NCBI GenBank assembly: GCA_958295515.1 | Contig: CATQGW010000003.1 | Coordinates: 62,001-126,000, forward strand | Reading direction: 5' to 3' | Length of the DNA stretch: 64,000 nt | Origin: an uncultured Dehalococcoidia bacterium | Lineage (GTDB): Bacteria > Chloroflexota > Dehalococcoidia > Bin125 | In this document: one piece after another, positions 30,053 through 38,540 of the stretch | Position numbering within the stretch: position 1 is the stretch's first letter | Layout: every line of letters begins with the position of its first letter | Position numbers and translations under genes: made by a program | Notes under the pieces: generated by a model | Told to the model about the DNA's origin: nothing | The model's database searches: none | What the model saw: only the letters and a program-made list of their open reading frames with translations

Positions 30053-30685
30053 ATGACACTGAGTCGTCCCAGCGACATCATTCCGATGGTGGTTGAGAGC
30101 ACGAATCGCGGAGAGCGCGCGTACGACATCTACTCGCTGCTGCTGCGCGAGCGGATCATTTTTCTCGGCACGCCGATTGATGATCAGGTGGCCAACGTGG
30201 TGGTCGCGCAGCTGCTCTACCTGGACCGCGAGGATCCGGACCGCGACATTCAGATCTACGTCAACTCGCCGGGCGGGGTGATCACCGCGGGGCTGGCGAT
30301 CTACGACACGATGCAGCTGATCAACGCGAATGTCTCGACGATCTGCGTGGGGATGTCGGCCTCGATGGGCACGGTGCTGCTCTCGGCGGGCGCGGCGGGC
30401 AAGCGCTACGCGCTGCCGCACGCGACGATCCACATGCACCAGGCGCTGGGCGGGGCGCGGGGGCAGGCTTCGGATATCGAGATCGCGGCGCGCGAGCTGC
30501 TGCGCAACAACGAGATCATTCGCGGTATCCTCGCGCAGCACACCGGGCAGCCGCTGGATCGGATCAAGGCCGACACCGACCGCGATTTCTATCTGGACGC
30601 CGATCAGGCCAAGGAGTACGGCTTGGTTGACGAGGTGCTGCGCACCGAAGCGAGCGGCGACGCCGCGGCGGCAGCGGGCGCGTAG
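30053..30685 (+). CDS. clpP: ATP-dependent Clp protease proteolytic subunit
   Basis: 210 residues with GGAGGAGG just upstream. The catalytic triad is readable: Ser104 in GMSASMG, His129 in HMHQ, and Asp178 in [25 protein letters not shown] is the usual substrate-groove strand. ClpP forms the 14-mer protease chamber fed by ClpX, encoded 60 nt downstream. The N-terminal pro-region is short. The sequence shows no sign of being an inactive ClpR-type paralogue. Confidence 0.97.
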   Translation: MTLSRPSDIIPMVVESTNRGERAYDIYSLLLRERIIFLGTPIDDQVANVVVAQLLYLDREDPDRDIQIYVNSPGGVITAGLAIYDTMQLINANVSTICVGMSASMGTVLLSAGAAGKRYALPHATIHMHQALGGARGQASDIEIAARELLRNNEIIRGILAQHTGQPLDRIKADTDRDFYLDADQAKEYGLVDEVLRTEASGDAAAAAGA

Positions 30686-30745
30686 CGCCGCACAGCCCCG
30701 GGAGAACGCAGCGGGCGACCGCGCAAGGCGCGAGAGGACGGCTGA

Positions 30746-32086
30746 ATGACAATGTCGCGTGGTGGCGGCGGCCACTCTCAATATCACTGCTCGTTCTGCG
30801 CGAAAGATCAGAGCCATGTGCGGCGGCTGGTGGCCGGCCCGGGCGGGGTCTACATCTGCAACGAATGTGTCGAGGCCTGCCGCGATGTGATCCGCGAGGA
30901 GGCGGGCGCGGCGGAGGAGCCGCAGGCGGACAGCGCGCAAGCGCAGGCCGAGGCCACCGAAGTGCTGCCGCCGCAGGCAATTTATGAGCGGCTCTGCGAC
31001 CACGTGGTGGGTCAGGAAGACGCCAAGCGGGTGCTGGCCGTGGCGGTCTACAACCACTACAAGCGGATCAGCTCAAAGGTTGAGGCGACCAACGGCGTTG
31101 AGCTGGAGAAGAGCAACATCCTGCTCGTCGGCCCGACCGGCGTCGGCAAGACGTTGCTCGCCTCGACGCTCGCGCGGATTCTCGACGTGCCCTTCTCGAT
31201 CGCCGACGCCACCGCGCTGACCGAGGCCGGCTACGTCGGCGAAGATGTCGAGAACATCCTGCTGCATCTGATCCAGGCCGCCGATTTCGACATCGCGCGG
31301 GCTGAGCGGGGGATCATCTACATCGACGAAATCGACAAGATTTCGCGCAAGGCGGACAACCCGTCGATCACCCGCGATGTGTCGGGCGAGGGCGTGCAGC
31401 AGGCGCTGCTGAAGATCATCGAGGGCACGGTGGCGTCGGTGCCGCCGCAGGGCGGGCGCAAACATCCGCACCAGGAGTTCTTGCAGATCGACACCAGCAA
31501 GGTGCTGTTCATCTGCGGCGGCGCGTTTGAGGGGCTCGGACCGATCATCGACCGCCGCGTCGCCAGCGGAGTGCGCAGCATCGGCTTCGGCGCGGAGGCG
31601 CGGAGCAAAGAGGCATCGGCCGAGCTGCTGCACCAGCTGAGCCACGACGACCTACAGAAATACGGTCTGATTCCCGAATTCGTCGGGCGCTTGCCCGTCG
31701 TCGTCACGCTTGATCCGCTCGATCAGGACTCGCTAGTGCGGATTCTGACTGAGCCGAAGAACGCGCTGGTGCGCCAGTTCGAGCAGTTCTTCAAGATGGA
31801 CGGCGTGGAGCTGACCTTCACGCCGGAGGCGCTGGAGGCGATCGCCTCAACGGCGCTGGACGAAGCGACGGGGGCGCGGGGGCTGCGGACGGTGGTTGAG
31901 GACCTGCTGCTGGATGTGATGTTCGAGGTGCCGAGCCGCCCCGAGGTGAAGAAGTGCGTGGTCAACGCGGACACGATCAAGCGCGTGGAGCGCCCACTCC
32001 TGCTCAATGAGCTCGGACGAGCGGTGGAGTACGAAGCGATCCGCGGTCGCGGGGTAGGGGCGGCGGCGCAGCAGGAAAGCGCCTGA
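30746..32086 (+). CDS. clpX: ATP-dependent Clp protease ATP-binding subunit ClpX
   Basis: 446 residues. The N-terminal zinc-binding domain has C15-x2-C18 and C38-x2-C41. Walker A is GPTGVGKT (129-136) and Walker B is [11 protein letters not shown] sensor-2 region and the C-terminal domain ([20 protein letters not shown]) are present. ClpX unfolds tagged proteins and threads them into ClpP. It follows clpP in the usual order; its stop overlaps the tlyA start by one base, so the transcript likely continues. Confidence 0.97.
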   Translation: MTMSRGGGGHSQYHCSFCAKDQSHVRRLVAGPGGVYICNECVEACRDVIREEAGAAEEPQADSAQAQAEATEVLPPQAIYERLCDHVVGQEDAKRVLAVAVYNHYKRISSKVEATNGVELEKSNILLVGPTGVGKTLLASTLARILDVPFSIADATALTEAGYVGEDVENILLHLIQAADFDIARAERGIIYIDEIDKISRKADNPSITRDVSGEGVQQALLKIIEGTVASVPPQGGRKHPHQEFLQIDTSKVLFICGGAFEGLGPIIDRRVASGVRSIGFGAEARSKEASAELLHQLSHDDLQKYGLIPEFVGRLPVVVTLDPLDQDSLVRILTEPKNALVRQFEQFFKMDGVELTFTPEALEAIASTALDEATGARGLRTVVEDLLLDVMFEVPSRPEVKKCVVNADTIKRVERPLLLNELGRAVEYEAIRGRGVGAAAQQESA

Positions 32087-32874
32087 TGCCGGCGGCGTCG
32101 GCCGCCGCAACGCCGCCGACGCGCGCGCGCCGGCGCCGACTCGATGATCTGCTGGTGGCGCGCGGCTTGGCCGCGGACCGACGCGAAGCCGGCGCGCTGG
32201 CGCTGGCCGGCCGGGTGTCCGGCGGCGGGCGGCGGCTGAGCCAGGCCGGGATGCTGCTGGCGCAGGACGCCCAGCTGGAGGTCGCGTCGCCGTCGCGCTA
32301 CGTCTCGCGCGGCGGCGAGAAGCTGGCGGCGGCGCTGGATGCCTGGCCGATTGCGGTTGCGGGGCGGGTCTGCCTCGATCTGGGCGCGTCAACGGGCGGC
32401 TTCACCGATTGTTTGCTGCAACGCGGCGCGGCGGAGGTGCGGGCCGTCGATGTCGGCTACGGGCAGCTGGCGGCGAGTCTGCGCCATAACCCGCGCGTGC
32501 GCTCGTTCGAGCGCACCAACGCCCGCGCGATGCCGCGGCTGGAGCCGCCGCCCCAGCTGGTGACCATCGATCTCTCCTTCATCGGCCTCGATGCCGTGCT
32601 GCCGCGGGTCGTGGATATTGCCGCGCCGGGCGCGGATGTTGCTGCGCTGGTCAAGCCGCAGTTTGAGCTGGCGCGCGGACAGGTGGCGGCCGACGGGGTG
32701 GTGCGAGAGCGCGGGGCGCAGGCGCAGGCCGTCGTAGATGTGCTGATCTGGGCGCTGCGGCGCGGCTGGCGCGTCGGCGGCGTGCTGCGCTCGCCGCTGC
32801 GCGGAGCCAAGGGCAACCTCGAGTGGTTCGTCTGGCTGCGGACGCCGAGCGGAGACGGTGAGGCCGCGCGATGA
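32086..32874 (+). CDS. tlyA: TlyA family 2'-O-methyltransferase (rRNA; haemolysin A family)
   Basis: 262 residues. A short N-terminal S4 RNA-binding domain (RRRLDDLLVARGLAADRREA) precedes the FtsJ-like SAM methyltransferase domain with motif I CLDLGASTGGFTDCLLQRGA, followed by VDLSFIG-like and KPQFELARGQV segments. TlyA enzymes methylate ribose positions in 16S and 23S rRNA, and loss gives capreomycin resistance in mycobacteria. Overlaps: one base with clpX and 4 nt with the NAD kinase. The tlyA-nadK-recN order is a conserved group. Confidence 0.92.
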   Translation: MPAASAAATPPTRARRRRLDDLLVARGLAADRREAGALALAGRVSGGGRRLSQAGMLLAQDAQLEVASPSRYVSRGGEKLAAALDAWPIAVAGRVCLDLGASTGGFTDCLLQRGAAEVRAVDVGYGQLAASLRHNPRVRSFERTNARAMPRLEPPPQLVTIDLSFIGLDAVLPRVVDIAAPGADVAALVKPQFELARGQVAADGVVRERGAQAQAVVDVLIWALRRGWRVGGVLRSPLRGAKGNLEWFVWLRTPSGDGEAAR

Positions 32875-33776
32875 GCGAAGTCCGCTGCATCGGCTTCTAC
32901 TACCACCCGCGCCTGCCCGAGGCGAAAGCCTTCAGCGAGCGCCTCGCCGAGCAGCTGCGCCGCGATGTGCCGCATGTCTGGATTTCCGAGCCGTGGGACA
33001 CAGAGCATTCGGAGCGCTTTCTGCACGAGACCGACCTGCTGATCTGCATCGGCGGCGACGGCACGGTGCTGCGCGCGGCGCGCGCCGCCTCCCCGCACGA
33101 TGTGCGAATTCTCGGCGTCGATATGGGCCGCCAGGCGTTCCTGACCGAACTGACGCCCGATCAGCTCGACGATCATCTCGCGGCGCTGTTGGACGGGAAT
33201 TTCAGCGTCGAGGAGCGCTCGATGCTCGAGGCGCGCCCGCACGATGCGAGCGACGCGCCGCCCTCGCTGCCGGCGCTCAACGACGTGATCATCGGGCGCG
33301 GCAGTCTGGGGCAGCCCGCCTATCTCGCGGTGCGCGTCAACGGCGACCCGATCGGGGTCGTGCGGGCGGATGCGATCGTGGTGGCCAGCGCGACGGGCAG
33401 CACCGGCTACTCGCTCTCCGCCGGTGGTCCGATCTTGCATCCACGCGCGCGCAGCGTGGTGCTCACGCCGGTCGCGCCGCATCTGGCCGCCGCCGCGCCC
33501 TTGGTGCTGCCGGCCGACGCGGTGATCGGTCTGAGCCTGGGGCAGGAGCACTCGGGGATGCTGTCGGTGGACGGCCAGCGCCCCTACACGCTGGCGCCGG
33601 GCGGCGGCGTCGAGGTGCGCCGCAGCGAGGCGGTGGCGCAGTTGATCCGTTTCGGCGCGCGCCCCTTCTTCGCGCAGCTGGGCAAGCGCCTCGCCTGGCT
33701 CGATGAGCGCCGCCTGCGCGCCGTCCAGCGCACCGGCGTCCAACCCTTCGACGCCGACGAGGTCGAGCCGGGTTAA
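32871..33776 (+). CDS. nadK: NAD kinase
   Basis: 301 residues. The nucleotide-binding GGDGT motif is at 61-65 (CIGGDGTVLRAA). The second conserved block has NDVIIGRGS and the ATGSTGYSLSAGGPI loop that places the acceptor ribose. The enzyme makes NADP from NAD with ATP or polyphosphate and so supplies NADPH. It starts within the end of tlyA and is followed by a 101-nt gap to recN. Confidence 0.95.
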   Translation: MSEVRCIGFYYHPRLPEAKAFSERLAEQLRRDVPHVWISEPWDTEHSERFLHETDLLICIGGDGTVLRAARAASPHDVRILGVDMGRQAFLTELTPDQLDDHLAALLDGNFSVEERSMLEARPHDASDAPPSLPALNDVIIGRGSLGQPAYLAVRVNGDPIGVVRADAIVVASATGSTGYSLSAGGPILHPRARSVVLTPVAPHLAAAAPLVLPADAVIGLSLGQEHSGMLSVDGQRPYTLAPGGGVEVRRSEAVAQLIRFGARPFFAQLGKRLAWLDERRLRAVQRTGVQPFDADEVEPG

Positions 33777-33807
33777 CTCACTCGGCGTCAGCCGCCATAC
33801 GTTCGGG

Positions 33808-33813
33808 TACCAT
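33808..33813 (+). promoter_or_regulatory. Candidate -10 hexamer upstream of recN
   Basis: TACCAT in the context GGGTACCATAAGG lies 64 nt before the recN start. It resembles the TANNNT elements noted upstream of clpP, purE and the quinone oxidoreductase gene. No LexA box was recognised in the gap. Confidence 0.22.
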
Positions 33814-33877
33814 AAGGATGTCGCGGCGCCGGCTGCCGGGGGGTGGCGGGACGCGGCTGTGACGGAGTCGCGGCGAG

Positions 33878-35569
33878 GTGCTGAGCGCTCTGCGCTTGCG
33901 GGATTTCGTGCTGACCGAGCGGGCCGAGCTTGAACTCTCCGCCGGTTTCACCGTGATCACGGGCGAGACCGGGGCCGGCAAAAGCGTGCTCTTCGAAGCG
34001 CTGCGCTTCGCGCTCGGCGGCCCGGCCGACGCCGCGCTGATTCGGCCCGGCGCGGCGCGCGCCGAGGTGGAGGCCGTCTTCGACCTGCGCGACAGCCCCG
34101 CTTGCGAAGCCGTCGCGGGCGCGCTCGAGGCGGTGGATCTGCCGTTCGAGGGCGAGCTGGTGCTGCGCCGCTGGCTGGCCCTGGACGCCGCGCGCGGGCG
34201 GCTCTCCGGGCGGCTGCGAATCAACGACCGCACGGCCACGCTGGAAACGGTGCGCGGGCTGGCGCCCTGGCTGGCCGACATTCACGGCCAGCGCGAGCAC
34301 CTCTCGCTGCTGCGGCCGGGGCAGTCTTTGACGCTGCTGGATCGCTTCGCCGGTTTGTCGGGCGCGCGAGACGAATTCGCCGGGATGGTGCGCCGCCTGC
34401 AGGCGCTGGATCGCAAGCTGGGCGCGATTGAGGGAGATCAGCGGGAGCGGGCGCGGCGGGTGGCGCTGCTACGGCACGAAGCGGACGAGATCGCGTCGGC
34501 CGGCCTGCGCGCGGGGGAGGAAGCGGAGCTGCGCGGCGAACACTCGCGGCTGCTGCACGCGGCGCGGCTGATGGAGGATTCGCAGACGGCGCGGGAGGCG
34601 CTGGAGTCGGACGCGATCGGCGCGGCGCTGGCGGCGGTGCGGCGGCTGGTGGAAGTGGACGGCGAGGCCGCGGCGGTGGCGGCATCGATGGAATCGGCGG
34701 CGGAGCACGCAGCCGACGCGCTGCGCGCGCTGCGCGCCTACGCCGAGACCGTCGTGGTCGATCCGGCGCGGCTGGCCGAGGTGGAGGCGCGGCTCTCGCT
34801 GGTCGCCGAACTCGAACGCCGCTGGGGCGACACGCTGGCGGAGGTGATCGCCTACGGCGAATCTGCCGCGCGCGAAGCCGAGCGGCTCGAAGGCGAGGAC
34901 GCCGATCTGGCCGGCATGCAAGCCGAAGCCGCCGTGCTGCTCACAGAAATCGAAGCCGCCGCCCACGCGCTCTCCGCCGCCCGCCGCGAGGCCGCGCAGC
35001 GCTTCGCCGCCGCGATCCGCGAGGAGTGCGCACCGCTGCACCTCGAGTCCGCCGTGATCGATCTGTCGTTCGAGCCGATCCCCGCCGAGGGCGAGCGATT
35101 CGGCTTTGACCAGACGGGCGCGGATCGCGTCGAACTGCTCGTCTCGTTCAACCCCGATGCGCCGCCGCGCCCGCTGCGCCGCGTCGCCAGCGGCGGCGAG
35201 ACGGCGCGGCTGACGCTGGCGATCAAAGCCGTGCTGGGCGAGCGCGACGCGGTGCCGGTGCTGCTGTTCGACGAGATCGACGCCGGCCTGGGCGGTCGCA
35301 GCGGCGGCGCGGTCGGCGAACGGCTGGCGCGGCTGGGGCGCTCGCACCAGGTGATCTGCATCACCCACCTGCCGCAGGTCGCCTCCTGGGCCGCCGATCA
35401 TCTGCGCGTGCGCAAGGCGGCGGCGGGCGACGGCGCGCTGGTGCAAGTCGAGCCGCTCGGCGCGAAGGCGCGGCTGTCGGAGCTGGCGGAGATGCTGGGC
35501 GCGGACACCAAAGCGAACCGCACCAGCGCGCGCAATCTGCTGCGCGCCGGGGCCGGAGCGACGCGATGA
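33878..35569 (+). CDS. recN: DNA repair protein RecN
   Basis: 563 residues from GTG 33878. Walker A is GETGAGKS (29-36) after LRLRDFVLTERAELELS. The C-terminal half holds the ABC signature-like LRRVASGGETARLTLAIK, Walker B VPVLLFDEIDAGLGG and the ITHLPQVAS switch, with the coiled-coil arms in between. RecN is an SMC-like ATPase that holds DNA ends during double-strand-break repair by recombination. Start choice: the first GTG giving the conserved L-x-x-L-R-L-R-D-F beginning. It overlaps the downstream acetyltransferase by 4 nt. Confidence 0.95.
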   Translation: MLSALRLRDFVLTERAELELSAGFTVITGETGAGKSVLFEALRFALGGPADAALIRPGAARAEVEAVFDLRDSPACEAVAGALEAVDLPFEGELVLRRWLALDAARGRLSGRLRINDRTATLETVRGLAPWLADIHGQREHLSLLRPGQSLTLLDRFAGLSGARDEFAGMVRRLQALDRKLGAIEGDQRERARRVALLRHEADEIASAGLRAGEEAELRGEHSRLLHAARLMEDSQTAREALESDAIGAALAAVRRLVEVDGEAAAVAASMESAAEHAADALRALRAYAETVVVDPARLAEVEARLSLVAELERRWGDTLAEVIAYGESAAREAERLEGEDADLAGMQAEAAVLLTEIEAAAHALSAARREAAQRFAAAIREECAPLHLESAVIDLSFEPIPAEGERFGFDQTGADRVELLVSFNPDAPPRPLRRVASGGETARLTLAIKAVLGERDAVPVLLFDEIDAGLGGRSGGAVGERLARLGRSHQVICITHLPQVASWAADHLRVRKAAAGDGALVQVEPLGAKARLSELAEMLGADTKANRTSARNLLRAGAGATR

Positions 35570-36060
35570 CCGCCCAGGCGCAGCGAGCCTCGGTCAACGA
35601 CGCCCGCGAAATTCAGCGCCTGATCGCGTATTGGGCGGAGGAAACCGGCGATGTGCTGCCCCGCACCGAGGGCGAAATCTACGAGACGATCCGCGACTTC
35701 GTCGTCGTGCCCGCCGAGTCGGGCAACGGCTTGCTCGCCGCCGGCGCGCTGCACGTCGAGTGGCGCGACCTGGCGGAAATCAAGTCGCTCGTCGTCGATC
35801 CCAAAGCGCAAGGCAAGGGGCTCGGCCGCATCGTCGTTGACGCCTGCCTCGATGAGGCCGTGGACTTGGGGCTGAAAACGGTGTTCGCGCTGACCACCAC
35901 CCCCGCCTTCTTCGAGCGGCTCGGCTTCCGCGTGGCCGGCGTGAGCGCCTTCCCCCGCAAGGTCTGGAACGAGTGCTTCCGCTGCCCCAAATACGCCAAT
36001 TGCGACGAGATTGCGGTCACGATCGATCTGCGCGAGCGGATCGCGGAGCGCCGCGCATGA
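35566..36060 (+). CDS. GNAT N-acetyltransferase resembling short ArgA (N-acetylglutamate synthase)
   Basis: 164 residues. The acetyl-CoA loop is DPKAQGKGLG. The C-terminal block FPRKVWNECFRCPKYANCDE is the cysteine-bearing signature of the short, kinase-less ArgA-type acetyltransferases, where K-x-W-x-D/E-C...C-P...C-D-E is conserved. If so, it acetylates glutamate in the first step of arginine synthesis. No arg genes lie nearby; the setting is recN upstream and a NUDIX hydrolase downstream, each overlapping by 4 nt. Another GNAT role cannot be excluded. Confidence 0.78.
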   Translation: MTAQAQRASVNDAREIQRLIAYWAEETGDVLPRTEGEIYETIRDFVVVPAESGNGLLAAGALHVEWRDLAEIKSLVVDPKAQGKGLGRIVVDACLDEAVDLGLKTVFALTTTPAFFERLGFRVAGVSAFPRKVWNECFRCPKYANCDEIAVTIDLRERIAERRA

Positions 36061-36644
36061 GCGCCGAGGAGCGGCTACAGGAGACGCGGCTGGGCAGCGA
36101 GCGCGTCTATGAGGGCTCGCGGCTCTCGCTGCGCGTGGACAACATGCAGATGGCCGACGGTCGGCGCACGACGCGCGAGGTAGTCGAGCATCCCGACGCC
36201 GTGGTGGTGCTGGCGTTCGACGATGCGGGGCGGATCGCCTTCGTGCGCCAGTGGCGCGCGCCGGTGGAGCGTCCGCTGCTGGAGCTGCCGGCCGGCCGGA
36301 TCGACCCCGGCGAGCTGCCGTCGGAGGCGGCGCGCCGCGAGCTGCGCGAGGAGGTCGGGCTGGAGCCGGGCCGGCTGGACGCCGCGCACGAGTTCTACGT
36401 CGCGCCCGGCTGGGCGACCGAGTACCTCTACGGCTTCGTCGCCCGCGACTGCGCCGAAGCGCCGCTGCCGCCCGACGAGGACGAGGAGCTGCTGGTCGAG
36501 TGGCGCACGCTCGGCGAGGCGATGACCGCCATCGAGCAGGGCGAAATCGTGGACGCCAAGAGCTTAATCCTGCTGCAAGGCATCGCCCTCGAAGCAGTCG
36601 GCCCGCTGGCGCGCAAAATCATCCACCACTATCTTGGCGGCTGA
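36057..36644 (+). CDS. NUDIX hydrolase, ADP-ribose pyrophosphatase type
   Basis: 195 residues from ATG 36057, overlapping the acetyltransferase stop (ATGA). The NUDIX box spans residues 80-102: GRIDPGELPSEAARRELREE followed by V-G-L, matching G-x5-E-x7-R-E-U-x-E-E-x-G-U. The preceding FVRQWRAPVERPLLELPAGR is typical of ADP-ribose or ADP-sugar pyrophosphatases (NudF type). It likely clears ADP-ribose released from NAD metabolism. It is the last gene before the restriction-modification operon, with a 55-nt gap. Confidence 0.88.
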   Translation: MSAEERLQETRLGSERVYEGSRLSLRVDNMQMADGRRTTREVVEHPDAVVVLAFDDAGRIAFVRQWRAPVERPLLELPAGRIDPGELPSEAARRELREEVGLEPGRLDAAHEFYVAPGWATEYLYGFVARDCAEAPLPPDEDEELLVEWRTLGEAMTAIEQGEIVDAKSLILLQGIALEAVGPLARKIIHHYLGG

Positions 36645-36699
36645 CCAGGACTGGCCAAGCTTGCACGGGATCGCTGCGGCAACAGGATAGACGCTGCCT

Positions 36700-38538
36700 A
36701 TGTGTACCCCCCCCCCCCACAATTCCGACTATGACAAGGTCGAATTGGTCTGGCCGGGCAAGACCACCGAGGTGGAGCGCGTCTCCCTGCCGTTCCAGAC
36801 GATCGAGCGGGTCAACGAGGTTTCGCGCTCAGCCGCCGGCCAGGCGCGCCTGCGCGACGGCGGCGAGCTCCCCGACTGGTGGCCTGAAGGCTGGCGCAAC
36901 AAGCTGATCTGGGGCGACAACAAGTATGTGCTGAGCAGCCTGCTCGACGAGTTCGCGGGCAAGGTTGACCTGATCTACATCGACCCGCCGTTCGCCACGG
37001 GCGCCGATTTCAGTTTCAAGACGCGGCTGGGAGACAAGGAAGTCGAAAAGCTTCCCTCCGTGATCGAAGAACTGGCCTATCGCGACACGTGGAAAGACGG
37101 TATGGGCTCCTATGCCCAGATGATGAGAGATCGGCTCTTGCTGATGCGAGATCTGCTCTCGCCGCGCGGAACCCTCATCGTTCACGTGGGCGTGCAGGTG
37201 AATCACATTCTCCGCTCGCTGTGCGAAGAGCTATTTGACGCCGACAACATCGTCGATGAGATCATCTGGAGCTACGGCACTCCGTCGGGCGGTCGGGCTG
37301 CTGGCAACAAGGTCGTCAAAGCGCACGAATATCTTCTCACAGTCGCTAAATCGTATGGCGATCATGTCTACAACAAGGAATGGCTGCCATACTCCGAGAA
37401 ATACATTGAGGAGCGATTCGCGTTCGAAGATGAAGACGGACGCCGCTACCAGCGGAGGAAGCGGGACGGTGTCGTTACACGGCAGTATCTGGACGAGTCC
37501 AAGGGAGTACCGCTTTCGACGGTTTGGTCCGACATTAAACAGACGTACGCCATGCATCTGACCAAACGAAAGAAAGAAGAGACGGGATACCCCACTCAGA
37601 AACCAGAGGGACTGCTCAGCCGAGTCATTCGCGACTTCTCGAATCCGGGGGACCTCGTTGCCGACTTTTTCCTGGGTTCCGGCACCACGGTCAAGGTTGC
37701 CGAGCATCTCGATCGACGCTGGATCGGCGCGGACCTGGGCAGATTCGCCATCCACACCGCACGCAAGAGGATGCTCGGCATCACCGATTGCCGACCGTTT
37801 GAGATCCTCAATGTCGGCGGCTACGAGCGCTCGCAGTGGCAGGGCGCTGACGTTGGCGAGCAGATCGGCGAGTACTACGACTTTATCGTTGAGCTCTATG
37901 GCGCGACTCGCATCCACGGGTTCAACCACTTGCACGGCATCAAGGGCGATCGCATGATCCACGTCGGCGCGACGGATGCGCCGGTCACGGGGGAAGAGCT
38001 GGATCTGGCGATCTCGGAATGCGCCGAAGGTTCGACGCTGGCGCTCGATGTGCTCGGCTGGGAGTGGGAGATGGGGCTCAACCCGTCGCGCAAAGACGAG
38101 CTGGCGCACTTCTATGAGGTGGATGTCCACCTGCTCAACATCCCGCGCGAGGTGATGGACCAGAAGGCGGTCGAAGCCGGCGACATCCACTTCTTCGAGC
38201 TTTCCGTGGTTGAACTGGAGCAGGCGCAGGACGACCGCGGGCTCGTCGTAGAGATTACGAACTTCCTGCCCGCCGTCGATCACTACATGGCGGAGAAGGT
38301 CGGCGACGCGATCAGCCAATGGTCCGACTGGATTGACTACTGGTCCATCGACTTCGACTACAACGGCGAGACATTCATCAACTCCTGGCAGTCCTACCGC
38401 ACCAGACAGGATCGCTCGCTCAGCCTGACCAGCGATCCGCACCGCTATGAGACGCCGGGCAAGAAAACGATCGTCGTCAAGGTGATCGACATCTTTGGCA
38501 ACGACACCACGCGCGAACTGACGGTCGAGGCGGACTAG
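36700..38538 (+). CDS. mod: Type III restriction-modification methyltransferase subunit (Mod)
   Basis: 612 residues from ATG 36700. Catalytic motif IV DPPF is at 95-98 (LIYIDPPFATG) and SAM motif I DFFLGSGTT at about 322-330; motif IV before motif I is the beta-class order found in type III Mod subunits. The WGDNKYVLSSLLDEFAGKVD lead-in is typical of them. Mod sets target specificity and methylates one strand. A run of 12 C (36707-36718) lies between codons 3 and 7, so slippage would move the downstream frame; loss of one C gives a stop at 36907. The ribosome site is weak. res follows 2 nt after the stop. Confidence 0.9.
   Translation: MCTPPPHNSDYDKVELVWPGKTTEVERVSLPFQTIERVNEVSRSAAGQARLRDGGELPDWWPEGWRNKLIWGDNKYVLSSLLDEFAGKVDLIYIDPPFATGADFSFKTRLGDKEVEKLPSVIEELAYRDTWKDGMGSYAQMMRDRLLLMRDLLSPRGTLIVHVGVQVNHILRSLCEELFDADNIVDEIIWSYGTPSGGRAAGNKVVKAHEYLLTVAKSYGDHVYNKEWLPYSEKYIEERFAFEDEDGRRYQRRKRDGVVTRQYLDESKGVPLSTVWSDIKQTYAMHLTKRKKEETGYPTQKPEGLLSRVIRDFSNPGDLVADFFLGSGTTVKVAEHLDRRWIGADLGRFAIHTARKRMLGITDCRPFEILNVGGYERSQWQGADVGEQIGEYYDFIVELYGATRIHGFNHLHGIKGDRMIHVGATDAPVTGEELDLAISECAEGSTLALDVLGWEWEMGLNPSRKDELAHFYEVDVHLLNIPREVMDQKAVEAGDIHFFELSVVELEQAQDDRGLVVEITNFLPAVDHYMAEKVGDAISQWSDWIDYWSIDFDYNGETFINSWQSYRTRQDRSLSLTSDPHRYETPGKKTIVVKVIDIFGNDTTRELTVEAD
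36707..36718 (+). repeat. Homopolymer C12 tract at the 5' end of mod
   Basis: Twelve consecutive C inside codons 3-7 of mod, directly after ATG TGT A. Tract length decides whether the rest of mod is in frame. The present length keeps the whole methyltransferase in frame. Sequencing or assembly error in the count is possible. Confidence 0.95.
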
Positions 38539-38540
38539 AT

